Virus record (IMG/VR): IMGVR_UViG_3300046714_000370
Coordinates: 1 to 37,802 of that record
Direction: 5' to 3' (one strand)
From: a virus
Length of the DNA stretch: 37,802 nt
Shown here: in pieces, positions 22,302 to 30,100 of the stretch
How the letters are laid out: every line of letters begins with the position of its first letter
Position numbering within the stretch: position 1 is the first letter of the stretch
The notes under the pieces: model-generated
Seen by the model: the letters and a program-made list of their open reading frames with translations, nothing else
The model's database searches: none
What the model was told of the DNA's origin: nothing
Translations under genes and position numbers: made by a program

Positions 22302-23971
22302 TACATTATACCTCCAGGTTCATAGACATATTTCCAACTGGTAAAGAGCGTCCCAGGAGGACCTTGCACAGACATGCGCAGTGAAGCAAAGCAGCCAAGG
22401 CCTTCACAGCCAAGCCAAAGCTGATACGTGTTGTCGGCACCACCCCATTGCGCCTGGTTCCACTTCGCCTGGTCCCATAGCGCCTGCGGATTCATGGTAT
22501 ATGGAGGCGAACCAGGAACGCCTTGAACGTTCCACTCGGTATTGATTTGCGCCTTGACCATCGGCGGCGTAGAGCCCGTGAACATCGGCATAATGAACTG
22601 AGACCGCTTCAAACTCATCTTGTCATTCTCAGGCGCCACGAACGAGGTCTGTAAATCACAGTTGACCGTGCGTCCTGGCGTGCCGTCAAACAGCTCGTCG
22701 TCAGTCAAGCCATAGAACGCCTTGCACACTGTGCCGTCGTGCGTTCCGAAGTAAAGGTCGCCCTGCAGTTCCTCGGCACAGGCCATCGCCATGCCTTTCA
22801 TACGGCTCCAGCCCATGGCAAGCGGAGAGTAGCAGTATTGCATGCCAGCGACACCGGTATTGTGCGGGGTGATTATCATCATGCACTCTTCGCCAGACAC
22901 ATAGATGAGCCGCCAAAAGGTTTGATTGCGGGTGGAGCGCACATCACGGCCTATAATCTCATTAAAGCGGCGCACAGGGTCACGTGGCTGCGTTTCAGGG
23001 TCAAGCTGCCCGAGACCTTGCATGATGCGCGACATGTATTCAATACCGCGCTCAGTGATAATGGACAGGTCGCCGCCATACTTGTTGAAGAACCTGCGCC
23101 CTGCGGGCGGCTGTCCTATAAACCAACGGCCTACGATATTGAAGGAAGACGCAACGGCAGGGTTCGTGCCGCCATAAATCAGCAAGTCGCCCGATGCGCT
23201 TGCCACTACCAGCTTATCGTCAATGCCGTCACCGCCGTCCACTGTCCAAGATGCCATGGCTTTCAAATCGCCGCCATGCACGAACAATGGGCCGAAGTCA
23301 AACAGGTTGGCAGTGCCTTGAATGGCACCTGGGTCAAGATACCAGGCTTTGGTCGTATTGTCCTCGATAAACCAGAGACGGTTCTTCCAAGCCATAACAA
23401 AGTCAAAGTTGATCGCAGCACCAGCACCTGGACCTGTGATATTGGCAGTGCGGTTAATCCAGCCGCCAATATTGTCATATGTCCAATAACCGCCGCCACC
23501 AATGCATATGCAAAGGTAGTTAGTGCCTACTGTGGCGAACTGAGTCCAGCTGAACTCACCAGGTTCAGTCTGGCCTGGAATCGTTACAGATATTGGCGGG
23601 ACGAACGCCTCATTATGCCGGTCTTGAACCTCATACAAGTTACGGTCTGTGCATGCGGCGAACATCTTCGGCAGGAACGCAGTCGCCGCACCACGCGGCG
23701 GGTAGTATGCCATGAGGGAGCGCACAGGCGATGGCGTCGCAGCACCGCCAAGGTTTGTGTTCCAGCGCAGTGAGCCGGCACGAATCTCATTGCCATAGCG
23801 GCGGCAGAACCAGTTATCGAGTATCACGGCACCCTGAGGGTTCATGGATACAAACGGCTGGGTTATATCTAGCCCCTGGGTCGGTGCCGGAAACACATTG
23901 AACATGTGATTACGGCCTTGCGCCCCTGCGCGTGGCACTTTGTATGTAGGGACTGCTACTTTGAGCGGCAT
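22301..23971 (-). CDS. Tail nozzle protein (tail tubular protein B-like)
   Basis: The 556-aa beta-rich product contains repeated blade-like units: residues about 60-160 (PVRSLMAYYPP...KMFAACTDRNLYEV), 160-260 (GTNYLCICIGGGGYWTYD, AWKNRLWFIE) and 260-400 (DKLVVASASGDLLIYGG, DLSIITERGIEYMS). The order of a beta-propeller followed by a C-terminal beta-sandwich fits the tail-tip nozzle or DNA-stabilisation protein of podoviruses. It sits directly after the tail adaptor gene, the usual order. The exact family (T7 gp12-like or P22 gp10-like) cannot be settled by eye. Confidence 0.75.
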   Translation of the reverse strand: MPLKVAVPTYKVPRAGAQGRNHMFNVFPAPTQGLDITQPFVSMNPQGAVILDNWFCRRYGNEIRAGSLRWNTNLGGAATPSPVRSLMAYYPPRGAATAFLPKMFAACTDRNLYEVQDRHNEAFVPPISVTIPGQTEPGEFSWTQFATVGTNYLCICIGGGGYWTYDNIGGWINRTANITGPGAGAAINFDFVMAWKNRLWFIEDNTTKAWYLDPGAIQGTANLFDFGPLFVHGGDLKAMASWTVDGGDGIDDKLVVASASGDLLIYGGTNPAVASSFNIVGRWFIGQPPAGRRFFNKYGGDLSIITERGIEYMSRIMQGLGQLDPETQPRDPVRRFNEIIGRDVRSTRNQTFWRLIYVSGEECMMIITPHNTGVAGMQYCYSPLAMGWSRMKGMAMACAEELQGDLYFGTHDGTVCKAFYGLTDDELFDGTPGRTVNCDLQTSFVAPENDKMSLKRSQFIMPMFTGSTPPMVKAQINTEWNVQGVPGSPPYTMNPQALWDQAKWNQAQWGGADNTYQLWLGCEGLGCFASLRMSVQGPPGTLFTSWKYVYEPGGIM

Positions 23972-23972
23972 G

Positions 23973-24722
23973 CTATAACCCGTATCCAGTAGGCGGCAGA
24001 GACGTCAACGGACTGATAAGCGGTATGCCATACGACGGCGACAAGGACAGCACAGGCGCACCTTTGTCAGAACCGGCACGGCTGCTGAAGATGGCAAGGA
24101 AGTCACGTGTTGCGGCAGAAGCATCAAAGCCCTTCCACTCAAGATATCGCGCCCGCGCCAGCAGCATAATCATATAACCATCCAGGAAGAACTTATCGCC
24201 ATTCTTGTCGGCGATGTTCTTGAAGATAGTGGGGTCATCCTGGTCAATGACCTGTGCACGAGACAAATACATGTAGTCAAAGTTAGCAGGCGTCGGGAAC
24301 GGCGGGTTCAGCACGTTCAGCATGTCGTTGCGCATCTGCCAGAACAGCGTGAGCTGTGGCGTCCAGTTACGCACGGTGTAGGCCATCCAAGCCTGGTTAG
24401 ACACAGGCCCCATTGCCGGAATCAAAGAACCAGCGTTCCACTGAGACTGATCGATGAAACGGTAGAAGTCAGCCGGCAGAGGATACGCCTGCTCTTTAAT
24501 ACCTGCCGCCGATGCCACAATCGGCAATGTGGCCTTGACCGTCAGGTCTTGCCACTCATGCATGGTCAGAAGTTCACTGAGCGCATTGTTGACAGCGGCG
24601 CCCATCTGAAGCACGGCAGAATCGGTAGACCCCGCCGGGTCAGCAGGAATAGGGTGCCCTACCAGACGGCATATCGTGACGATGGTGCTGCCATAGTCAA
24701 AGTTGGTTATCTGGACGGGCAT
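23973..24722 (-). CDS. Tail adaptor protein (tail tubular protein A-like)
   Basis: The 249-aa product has an N-terminal helical bundle (SAVLQMGAAVNNALSELLTMHEWQDLT), then YPLPADFYRFIDQSQWN and a helical C-terminal half (GDKFFLDGYMIMLLARARYLEWKGFDASAATRDF in two helices). The W-x-x-L-t, Y-x-LP-x-D-F and late-helix pattern matches podovirus head-tail adaptors that sit between the portal and the nozzle. The gene order adaptor-nozzle supports this. GGAGG lies just before the ATG. Confidence 0.78.
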   Translation of the reverse strand: MPVQITNFDYGSTIVTICRLVGHPIPADPAGSTDSAVLQMGAAVNNALSELLTMHEWQDLTVKATLPIVASAAGIKEQAYPLPADFYRFIDQSQWNAGSLIPAMGPVSNQAWMAYTVRNWTPQLTLFWQMRNDMLNVLNPPFPTPANFDYMYLSRAQVIDQDDPTIFKNIADKNGDKFFLDGYMIMLLARARYLEWKGFDASAATRDFLAIFSSRAGSDKGAPVLSLSPSYGIPLISPLTSLPPTGYGL

Positions 24723-24730
24723 CCGGCCTC

Positions 24731-25315
24731 CTATTTACCTTTCTTGCTCTCGCGCATGGCCTTGAGTTCTTCGGCCTGGTCTTTAACCGCCTGGGTCAAA
24801 TCTGCGATTTGCTGGTCACGCTTCACCAGCTCTGCGTTCATCGCCTTAAGCGGGGCGCCTTCTTTAGCCAAGGCCAGAAACTGAATGGCGCGTTGCTTCA
24901 AAGGCGTCGCGCCCATGATCTTGCCGCAGATGTCATCGCTCAACGTCGCCATCTGGTCAATCGTGCGCACGCCAAAATAGCGGTATTCCTCGATTTGCGC
25001 CAAGTTCATAATACCCCAGGCATCTAGCGGGGTGCCTTGCAGCATCTCTTCTTCCTTCGTCCTTTTCCAGTGGTCATACTGCTTCTGGAAGCGGTCGACG
25101 TCTTGCACACTGATGGGGCGGACAATCGTATTGGAACGGTCGCCGGGTATTACGATTTGGATGTAATCGAACTCCTTGAAGATAGGCCGGCCTTGAATCG
25201 CCGTCTGGTCACTGTCCTGCATGGCCTTGGTAAAGAAACGGACGGCAAGCTTTTCATCGCCTGCGCGTGCACGCATGAACTCGTGCTGGTCACCTTCAAA
25301 TGTCTGCAATTCCAT
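24731..25315 (-). CDS. Conserved phage head-module protein, unknown function
   Basis: The 194-aa product has an early EFDYIQIVIPGDRSNTI strand pair, QDVDRFQKQYDHWKR, GTPLDAWGIMNLAQIEEYRYFGVRTIDQMATLSD, and a C-terminal coiled coil (about 150-194). The combination of PGD, a RFxxQY helix, GTPLxxW and a helix on gIxTVxQLA recurs in many phages next to capsid genes (recalled, not searched). It could be a virion or assembly protein. It has a good AGGAGAG site. Confidence 0.75.
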   Translation of the reverse strand: MELQTFEGDQHEFMRARAGDEKLAVRFFTKAMQDSDQTAIQGRPIFKEFDYIQIVIPGDRSNTIVRPISVQDVDRFQKQYDHWKRTKEEEMLQGTPLDAWGIMNLAQIEEYRYFGVRTIDQMATLSDDICGKIMGATPLKQRAIQFLALAKEGAPLKAMNAELVKRDQQIADLTQAVKDQAEELKAMRESKKGK

Positions 25316-25379
25316 GGTTCTCTCCTAGTGCTGTCACGCACATCGTGCGGGGAATCCGCCTTAGTCGTGCACAGTTGCT

Positions 25380-25559
25380 TCAATAGTTCCTACGTGTCCC
25401 GCTGCGCAGCTTATATGCCATCTGCGCCTGCTTGCGCAATTCGTCGGCACGGTTATAATCCTGGCCGACGCTCTGCGGTATCTGCACCTTGGCGGCGAAG
25501 TTAGGGTTATGCGCCACCGCTTGCATAAGGCGCATTTGCGCCGGTGATTTAGAAGGCAC
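25380..25559 (-). CDS. Small conserved phage protein with KSPAQ N-terminus
   Basis: I place the start at GTG 25559, giving 59 residues that begin MPSKSPAQMRLM and continue AVAHNPNFAAKVQIPQSVG and then ADELRKQA. This (K/S)-S-P/x-A-Q-x-x-L-M-x-A-x-A-H-N-P pattern is familiar from small phage proteins of unknown function, which argues for the GTG start over the in-frame ATG at 25535 (51 aa). It overlaps the end of the 30-aa membrane gene by 11 bases. The start choice is moderately certain. Confidence 0.6.
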   Translation of the reverse strand: MPSKSPAQMRLMQAVAHNPNFAAKVQIPQSVGQDYNRADELRKQAQMAYKLRSGTRRNY

Positions 25560-25641
25560 TTGTGATGACCCAGATGATGGCGAGGACCGTGAAGACTGCG
25601 CACATGCCGAGCACGAGCAAGCCACGGTCCTCGTCCTTCAC
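25549..25641 (-). CDS. 30-aa single-pass membrane protein with GTG start
   Basis: This tiny frame starts with GTG inside the upstream stop region (AAGTGA: stop TGA and start GTG overlap). It encodes six charged or polar residues (KDEDRG) followed by one transmembrane helix (residues 7-29). The tight stop-start overlap and the clean topology argue that it is a real, translationally coupled microprotein. Its function is unknown; a small membrane protein within the head module could belong to lysis timing or to superinfection exclusion. Confidence 0.5.
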   Translation of the reverse strand: MKDEDRGLLVLGMCAVFTVLAIIWVITSAF

Positions 25642-25958
25642 TTTTTGCCCTTTGCCTTCGGCTTGTCTTCGGATTCCTCTTCGTCTTCCTCGACGTAGCC
25701 AATAGGCCTTGGGTCTATCTTCGTCACCGGCTGTGCCGCTGCCAGCTCCGCCGCAACTGACTCGTCCCATTTCTTGCACTCCTCGGTTAGTGAATAATGG
25801 GGACGCTCCAGCGGACGCACGTAAGGAACCTCTGCCACTTTAGGTTCCGCAGCCTTGTCCTTCTTGAGTCCGGCTTGATACTCAGCCTCGGCGTCCTTCT
25901 CGGCCTTGATGACGGCGTCGTGTTCAGCCTTACTATCATGCTTGTGGTCGGCGGTCAT
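25638..25958 (-). CDS. Charged, probably disordered head-module protein
   Basis: The 106-aa product begins with a His, Lys, Asp and Glu-rich helix (residues 1-40). A short ordered part includes VPYVRPLERPHYSLTEECKKWDES and PIGYV, and the end is an acidic then Lys-rich tail (EEDEEESEDKPKAKGKK). It overlaps the previous gene by ATGA and the 30-aa gene by 4 bases. No family is recognised; it may be an assembly accessory. Confidence 0.7.
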   Translation of the reverse strand: MTADHKHDSKAEHDAVIKAEKDAEAEYQAGLKKDKAAEPKVAEVPYVRPLERPHYSLTEECKKWDESVAAELAAAQPVTKIDPRPIGYVEEDEEESEDKPKAKGKK

Positions 25959-26599
25959 GCTGGCGCTGCCGTGGCTGCCAAAGTGGAGCCAAACACGGAC
26001 TGGCTAGCGACAAGAGCCACTCCACTGCGGTTAATAAAGCCAGCTTCCACTGCCACGCCGTTTGCCACGGCGCCGACTGCGGTTACCATTTTGAGACCAA
26101 AGCCGGTGAAGGCAGGGCCGGCACCACCGTCACGCGACCCGCCATTTCCAGCGGCCAGAATGCCAACGCCGGCTGTATAGGGTTGCGGCGTGCTCTTGCC
26201 AAGAGTGGAAGGACCCACCATGACATCACGACCACCACCAATATACAGATAAGTGGAGTCAACAGTGTTCTGTGCCGCAGCAGGGCGCCCAAGCGGCGTC
26301 GTGCCGGCCAGTTGGTCATCATCAAAACCCGCCTTGCGAATGCCATTCACGGTGTTGCTGATGATGGGGTCCGAGATGGGGCCGATGATCGGAGGCGAAC
26401 CATACCCGATGCCGGTTGACAGCGCTCCGGTCGAGCAATTCGCTGGGTCGGGAAGAAACGCCCCGCCAGCTGGGTTCGGCTTCTTTGCATCAAGAGGCGA
26501 ACCTTTCGGCCCAGACAGCGGGTCGAACGTAACCATGCGACCCAGAGTCGGGTTCGCTTGGTTTTGAACCAGGGTTGAACCTGGGAGGGAAGCAGGCAT
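25955..26599 (-). CDS. Gly/Ala-rich head protein, possible decoration protein
   Basis: The 214-aa product is rich in Gly, Ala, Pro, Ser and Thr with no long helices and little charge, for example STGIGYGSPPIIGPISDPI and GGRDVMVGPSTLGKS. A beta-rich protein without charged helices in the head module, downstream of the capsid gene, could be a decoration or minor head protein. No family is recognised. AAGGAG precedes the ATG, and a terminator lies between it and the PEP-CTERM gene upstream. Confidence 0.65.
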   Translation of the reverse strand: MPASLPGSTLVQNQANPTLGRMVTFDPLSGPKGSPLDAKKPNPAGGAFLPDPANCSTGALSTGIGYGSPPIIGPISDPIISNTVNGIRKAGFDDDQLAGTTPLGRPAAAQNTVDSTYLYIGGGRDVMVGPSTLGKSTPQPYTAGVGILAAGNGGSRDGGAGPAFTGFGLKMVTAVGAVANGVAVEAGFINRSGVALVASQSVFGSTLAATAAPA

Positions 26600-26611
26600 G
26601 TAGTTCTCCTT

Positions 26612-26640
26612 GAAAAAGAGCGGGAGCTTTCACCCCCGCT
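26612..26640 (-). terminator. Rho-independent terminator after the PEP-CTERM gene
   Basis: Read on the minus strand, AGCGGGGG-TGAAAG-CTCCCGCT forms an 8-bp stem with one G-T pair and is followed by CTTTTT. It lies 21 bases after the stop of the PEP-CTERM gene and just before the AAGGAG of the next gene. It would reduce expression of downstream tail genes or define the end of a capsid transcript. Confidence 0.8.
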
Positions 26641-26661
26641 TAAGACTCACGGCATGAAACT

Positions 26662-27360
26662 CTATTGCTTCGTCTTGCGACGAACAGTGAAGCCAAGGCC
26701 CATCAAGCCTAAACCCAGCAGGGCCAGCGAACCAGGCTCAGGGACATTGACAGCGTTCGGGAAGGCAACGAGATAAAAACTCTCGCCACCATCCGAAGCG
26801 CCTGACCATTGAGCGCGAAACAACAGACGGTCGCCGATGTTTACGCTTGACAAGTCAAAGCCAGTTAGCAGGTAATCGCCCTTACCGTTGCCATTGAAGA
26901 TGTCCGGCAAAGCGATAGGCCCATCGATGTCGAAGATAATCTTCTGGCCGAGCGGCTTATCCAGGTCAATCAGCTGGAATGTCTGCAGAGTTTCACCTCC
27001 ATGCGCCGTATTGATATCGATGGCAATGCCAAACGTGAAGAGTGGGTCGCCAGCATTCTGAAGAAACGTGCGCAGAAACCCAGAGGTATATGGCGTGACA
27101 TTGATATCGTCGTTGTTGCCAAATGCACCCGTGATGGCCGAGGAAAACAGGTTGAAGCTGCTGTCATTCCCTTGACTGTCAAAGTTGTTAAAGCCAAAGC
27201 CGGCGGGGTTCTGCGCCTGTGTAGCGCAAATCACGCAGGGATTGCTGGACGACTGCGGCACCGGGTTTGGCAATGCCGACAACGTCAAGTTATTGATGGC
27301 GTCTGCGTGCGCCAATGCTGCCATCAGAGCAAGGCCTGCTGCAAGTAGTAACTTCTTCAT
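26662..27360 (-). CDS. Secreted PEP-CTERM sorting-domain protein
   Basis: The 232-aa product begins with a Sec signal peptide (MKKLLLAAGLALMAALAHA, cleavage likely after residue 19). A short C-x2-C (C42, C45) follows, then a polar, mostly beta ectodomain with NTAHGGETLQTFQL and DYLLTGFDLS. The end is a canonical PEP-CTERM tripartite tail: V-P-E-P (206-209), a hydrophobic helix (about 211-225) and a basic end (RRKTKQ). In bacteria, exosortase cleaves this tail and moves the protein to the exterior, often with exopolysaccharide. The phage encodes no exosortase, so it depends on the host enzyme. Its late position and flanking hairpins suggest an acquired accessory gene. AAGGAG precedes ATG 27360; a longer frame upstream crosses the hairpin. 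Confidence 0.9.
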   Translation of the reverse strand: MKKLLLAAGLALMAALAHADAINNLTLSALPNPVPQSSSNPCVICATQAQNPAGFGFNNFDSQGNDSSFNLFSSAITGAFGNNDDINVTPYTSGFLRTFLQNAGDPLFTFGIAIDINTAHGGETLQTFQLIDLDKPLGQKIIFDIDGPIALPDIFNGNGKGDYLLTGFDLSSVNIGDRLLFRAQWSGASDGGESFYLVAFPNAVNVPEPGSLALLGLGLMGLGFTVRRKTKQ

Positions 27361-27379
27361 GCTTGTTCTCCTTAAAGGT

Positions 27380-27401
27380 GCTGAGGGCCGAAGCCCCCAG
27401 C
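27380..27401 (-). terminator. UUCG-loop hairpin between capsid and PEP-CTERM genes
   Basis: On the minus strand, GCTGGGGGC-TTCG-GCCCTCAGC gives a 9-bp stem (one G-T pair) capped by a very stable cUUCGg tetraloop. No T-run follows (ACCTTTAAGG), so it may act as a partial terminator or protect the 3' end of capsid mRNA. Confidence 0.6.
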
Positions 27402-27414
27402 GGTTTGACAACTG

Positions 27415-28491
27415 TTAGTTCGACGTCAAGCGGCCTTGGAACGCATCGCCGCAGGAAGTCATTGCACCGGCAAACGCCAGGATTGCCACTTCGGCGTCCT
27501 GGTTCACTGCGTAGCGCCGGTTCGGGGACAGCGGCACCATGTTACGTGCAGAGTGCGGGCGCCATTTCAGGTATTTCGTGTTAAGGAAATACATGGTCTT
27601 GGCGGCAGCACCTGGACCAAACGCCGATGACGGGAAATACAACCCGCCGTCCAGCACCACGTCAGCATCCATATACTTGATTACCGGGAAGCCCAGCTTT
27701 GCAGCGTTCGGGTCGGTGAAGCGTTGCTGCGCCTGCAGGCTGGACAGATACAGCTGCCACATGAACGTATCGGCGATAATCACATCAGGACGGTCGCGAC
27801 CGCGCACGAGGTTACCCCACACGGTATTCATCTCACCTTGGATTGTGAGATTGGTCAGGGCAGCGGCGGGATGTGATGCCCAAGGACGCCAGAACCCCCA
27901 TGTGACGCGGTCGATAGCCCCATATGTGCCGGTCGCGATACGCCCGCTGGTGCCCGACGCATTGGCAGGAATCGCCGCCTCGAGACCAACGATCATCTTG
28001 CCGCCTGCGCCTGTGCCGTCGGCATAGAAGCCTTGGCTCACCAGGTTGGCCATGGTGGATTCCGCAACGCCGAGGCGTGCATCCATCAGGTCGATCATCT
28101 GCTCTTTGCCTGCTACCTGCAATTCTTCCAGGCCAGAGATGATGACAGGCACCGCGCATTGCTTGAGGGCGAACTGCGCAGCGCTCAACACGTCCTGCGC
28201 CGCGATCGGCAACAGGTCGTAGCCAGAATACCAACCGGCATTTGCGTTCTCCGCGAAGCTGATTTCTTCGAGGATGGTGGAACCGCCAGAAATGGTCTTG
28301 ACATTTCCCTTGTCTTTGATATAGGCAAGGCCGGCATTGTTGTTCGTCACGTTGTCCTGTATGACACGGGTGCGTGACTCGATGGCTGTCGCCACAATGT
28401 CGGTAACGTTTGGAAAAGCAGAAAGAATAAAGCCCATCCGGCTAAGGTAGCCGAACAGCACTGCGTGAAGCTTATTAAGTAGCCAATTCAT
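27415..28491 (-). CDS. Major capsid protein
   Basis: The 358-aa product lies directly after the scaffold gene. It has an N-terminal helical region (1-30), then VTDIVATAIESRTRVIQDNVTNN. A central part contains EEISFAENANAGWYSGYD and SGLEELQVAGKEQMIDLMDARLGVAESTMANLVSQG in helices, a Gly/Ala-rich insertion, and a C-terminal part with DVIIADTFMWQLYLSSLQ and YFLNTKYLKWRPH. This order fits an HK97-fold coat protein. It is the only gene with a dedicated promoter inside the structural operon (28625-28653), as expected for the most abundant virion protein. TGGAGAT precedes the ATG. Confidence 0.85.
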   Translation of the reverse strand: MNWLLNKLHAVLFGYLSRMGFILSAFPNVTDIVATAIESRTRVIQDNVTNNNAGLAYIKDKGNVKTISGGSTILEEISFAENANAGWYSGYDLLPIAAQDVLSAAQFALKQCAVPVIISGLEELQVAGKEQMIDLMDARLGVAESTMANLVSQGFYADGTGAGGKMIVGLEAAIPANASGTSGRIATGTYGAIDRVTWGFWRPWASHPAAALTNLTIQGEMNTVWGNLVRGRDRPDVIIADTFMWQLYLSSLQAQQRFTDPNAAKLGFPVIKYMDADVVLDGGLYFPSSAFGPGAAAKTMYFLNTKYLKWRPHSARNMVPLSPNRRYAVNQDAEVAILAFAGAMTSCGDAFQGRLTSN

Positions 28492-28624
28492 GGCATATCT
28501 CCATATAAGGGTTAAAGTCGAAACTCTTTGCCTTGTTTTGGTGATGGGCCCGTAGGCTTCACGCTGCCGTCAGACTTGCGGCCAACTCCGGGCTTTCCTC
28601 TGCGGATGGAACCCAGGAATTTCA

Positions 28625-28653
28625 ATAATAACGCGTTCAAATTAAAATGTAAA
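28625..28653 (-). promoter_or_regulatory. Promoter Pm2, capsid gene
   Basis: On the minus strand, TTTACA (28653-28648), a 17-bp spacer and TATTAT (28630-28625). The spacer ends in GAACGCGT, as at P1, and the whole stretch closely parallels Pm1 at 37192-37220. It gives the capsid mRNA a 5' leader of about 125 bases. Confidence 0.7.
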
Positions 28654-28660
28654 CGTTTTT

Positions 28661-29785
28661 TTATACCGCTTGGGCCTCTATGGCGTTCTCAATAGCTTCG
28701 CGTATGGAGGGACCCTTCTCGTTCGTTATGCCAGTGCTACCGGTCTGGCTTGGTGCGCCTACCGTAACGCTGGATGCGGCGACACGGCGGGACAGTAGGT
28801 CCTTCTTGCCAGCCGCTGCCGCTTTCGCCGCTGCCCGTTGCGCGATGACCTTCGCTATATCTGGGTTCAGCTGGGCGGCAGTGTGGTAAGCGTCGGCCAA
28901 AGACACTACACGCCCGCGCTCTACGCCCACGCGCAAGATAGCACTGATGTCTTCGCGCAAGTCTTCGAAGAACTCGAACTCAGGCTTAGCTGCGAACTCG
29001 GCTATCTCACTCGACAACTCGCTCTCCATCCTTTCCTGCTGAGCATATTCCTTATCCTGCATCTGCTGGAGCAGCTGGTCGACGCGAGGGTCGTGATACG
29101 CCTGTTGCTGCTGGCCTTGCGGCTGCGGCAAGGGCTTACCACCCAGCACTGCAGCCAATGCGCCATCCAGCATGGTGACGTCGACACCAAACGTGTGAAT
29201 CGCCTGTGCCACGGCATGCGCCTTCTCTACCGGCGTGCCCATGCGGAGGACAGACGCCGTCTTGAGGTAATCGCCAAAGGCTTTCATCGGGTCGCCACCC
29301 TCGAGGGCTATGACCTGCTGGTATGGGCCTATGGTTTCACCGAAGCGCTGTATGACCTGCCGTGCCTGTGCCGAGTCCTGCAAGGCAACCTGGGTTTCGC
29401 GCTCACGCCGTAGCACTTCGTTCTGCACTGCCGGCGGCAATGCTGCAAAGTGCTCACGTGCAGCCGGTTTCCATGACGCCGGTGGCTTGGCGACACGCGG
29501 TGTCTGGGATGGTGTGTCCGTCAGCGAAGCTGCGGGTTTGGTTTGTTGCGGTTCCTTGGCAGGAGCAATCCCGAGCCCGGTGTCTTTGACGGCACCTGGA
29601 GTATCGCCTGCTGGAGCTGTCTGGCCGGCTTCTTGGCCTGTTTGCTGAACCGGAGTATCCCCGGCCCCCTGCGTATCGCCATGTGTTTCATCCTTTTCCA
29701 AACCTTCAAATGCTGAGGCCAGCGCGTCGCGCGAGCTGGGTGGGGGTGTGTTGCCGTTAAGTCCTGCTGCTACATCAGGTTCCAT
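28661..29785 (-). CDS. Scaffolding protein
   Basis: In the 374-aa product, residues 1-105 are acidic, Pro, Gln and Thr-rich and disordered. Residues 106-175 are helical (KPAAREHFAALPPAVQNEVLRRERE...). A Gln-rich linker lies near 225-240. A long helical part (240-375) ends in basic and Ala-rich segments. Position immediately upstream of the capsid gene plus high helix and disorder content are hallmarks of podovirus scaffolds, which guide procapsid assembly and then leave. GGAG precedes the ATG. Confidence 0.8.
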   Translation of the reverse strand: MEPDVAAGLNGNTPPPSSRDALASAFEGLEKDETHGDTQGAGDTPVQQTGQEAGQTAPAGDTPGAVKDTGLGIAPAKEPQQTKPAASLTDTPSQTPRVAKPPASWKPAAREHFAALPPAVQNEVLRRERETQVALQDSAQARQVIQRFGETIGPYQQVIALEGGDPMKAFGDYLKTASVLRMGTPVEKAHAVAQAIHTFGVDVTMLDGALAAVLGGKPLPQPQGQQQQAYHDPRVDQLLQQMQDKEYAQQERMESELSSEIAEFAAKPEFEFFEDLREDISAILRVGVERGRVVSLADAYHTAAQLNPDIAKVIAQRAAAKAAAAGKKDLLSRRVAASSVTVGAPSQTGSTGITNEKGPSIREAIENAIEAQAV

Positions 29786-29788
29786 GAT

Positions 29789-30100
29789 TTATGCTCCTGT
29801 AAGTTTATGGATGGCCTTTGAAACGTGCTCTTTCCTGCTTGGGTCATAACCGCTGTTGACCTTGTTACGCTGCTCTTCCTGCTTCCGCCATTGCTGATGA
29901 TAGTCACTGGCAGTCGTCAAGCCCTGCTGCTTCATGTATTCCTGGTGTTGCTTGCGGGAGGCGAACCTTGGGTCGCCCATGTCCTGGTAGGCACGGTCAT
30001 TCCAGAGTATGCTGTCCTGCACGCTACGAGCATCGGGGACATAGTCATCCCCGACCTCGATAGCCTCGCACCCGCGGTAAATCCATCTGCGTCTCATCAT
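29789..30100 (-). CDS. Small conserved head-module protein
   Basis: In the 103-aa product the N-terminus RRRWIYRGCEAIEVGDDY is followed by ARSVQDSILWNDRAYQDMGDPRFASRKQHQEYMKQQGL and a basic Arg/Lys-rich tail. The R-R-W-x-Y-R start and S-R-x-x-x-x-x-Y-M-K-x-x-G-L helix recur in small proteins between portal and scaffold of podoviruses (recalled). Its role is unknown. Its start overlaps the portal stop. Confidence 0.72.
   Translation of the reverse strand: MMRRRWIYRGCEAIEVGDDYVPDARSVQDSILWNDRAYQDMGDPRFASRKQHQEYMKQQGLTTASDYHQQWRKQEEQRNKVNSGYDPSRKEHVSKAIHKLTGA

Noticed and set aside
22739-23773. 344-codon plus-strand frame inside the tail nozzle gene
   Set aside because: It is antisense to a gene with clear structural features and has His/Arg-rich shadow composition.
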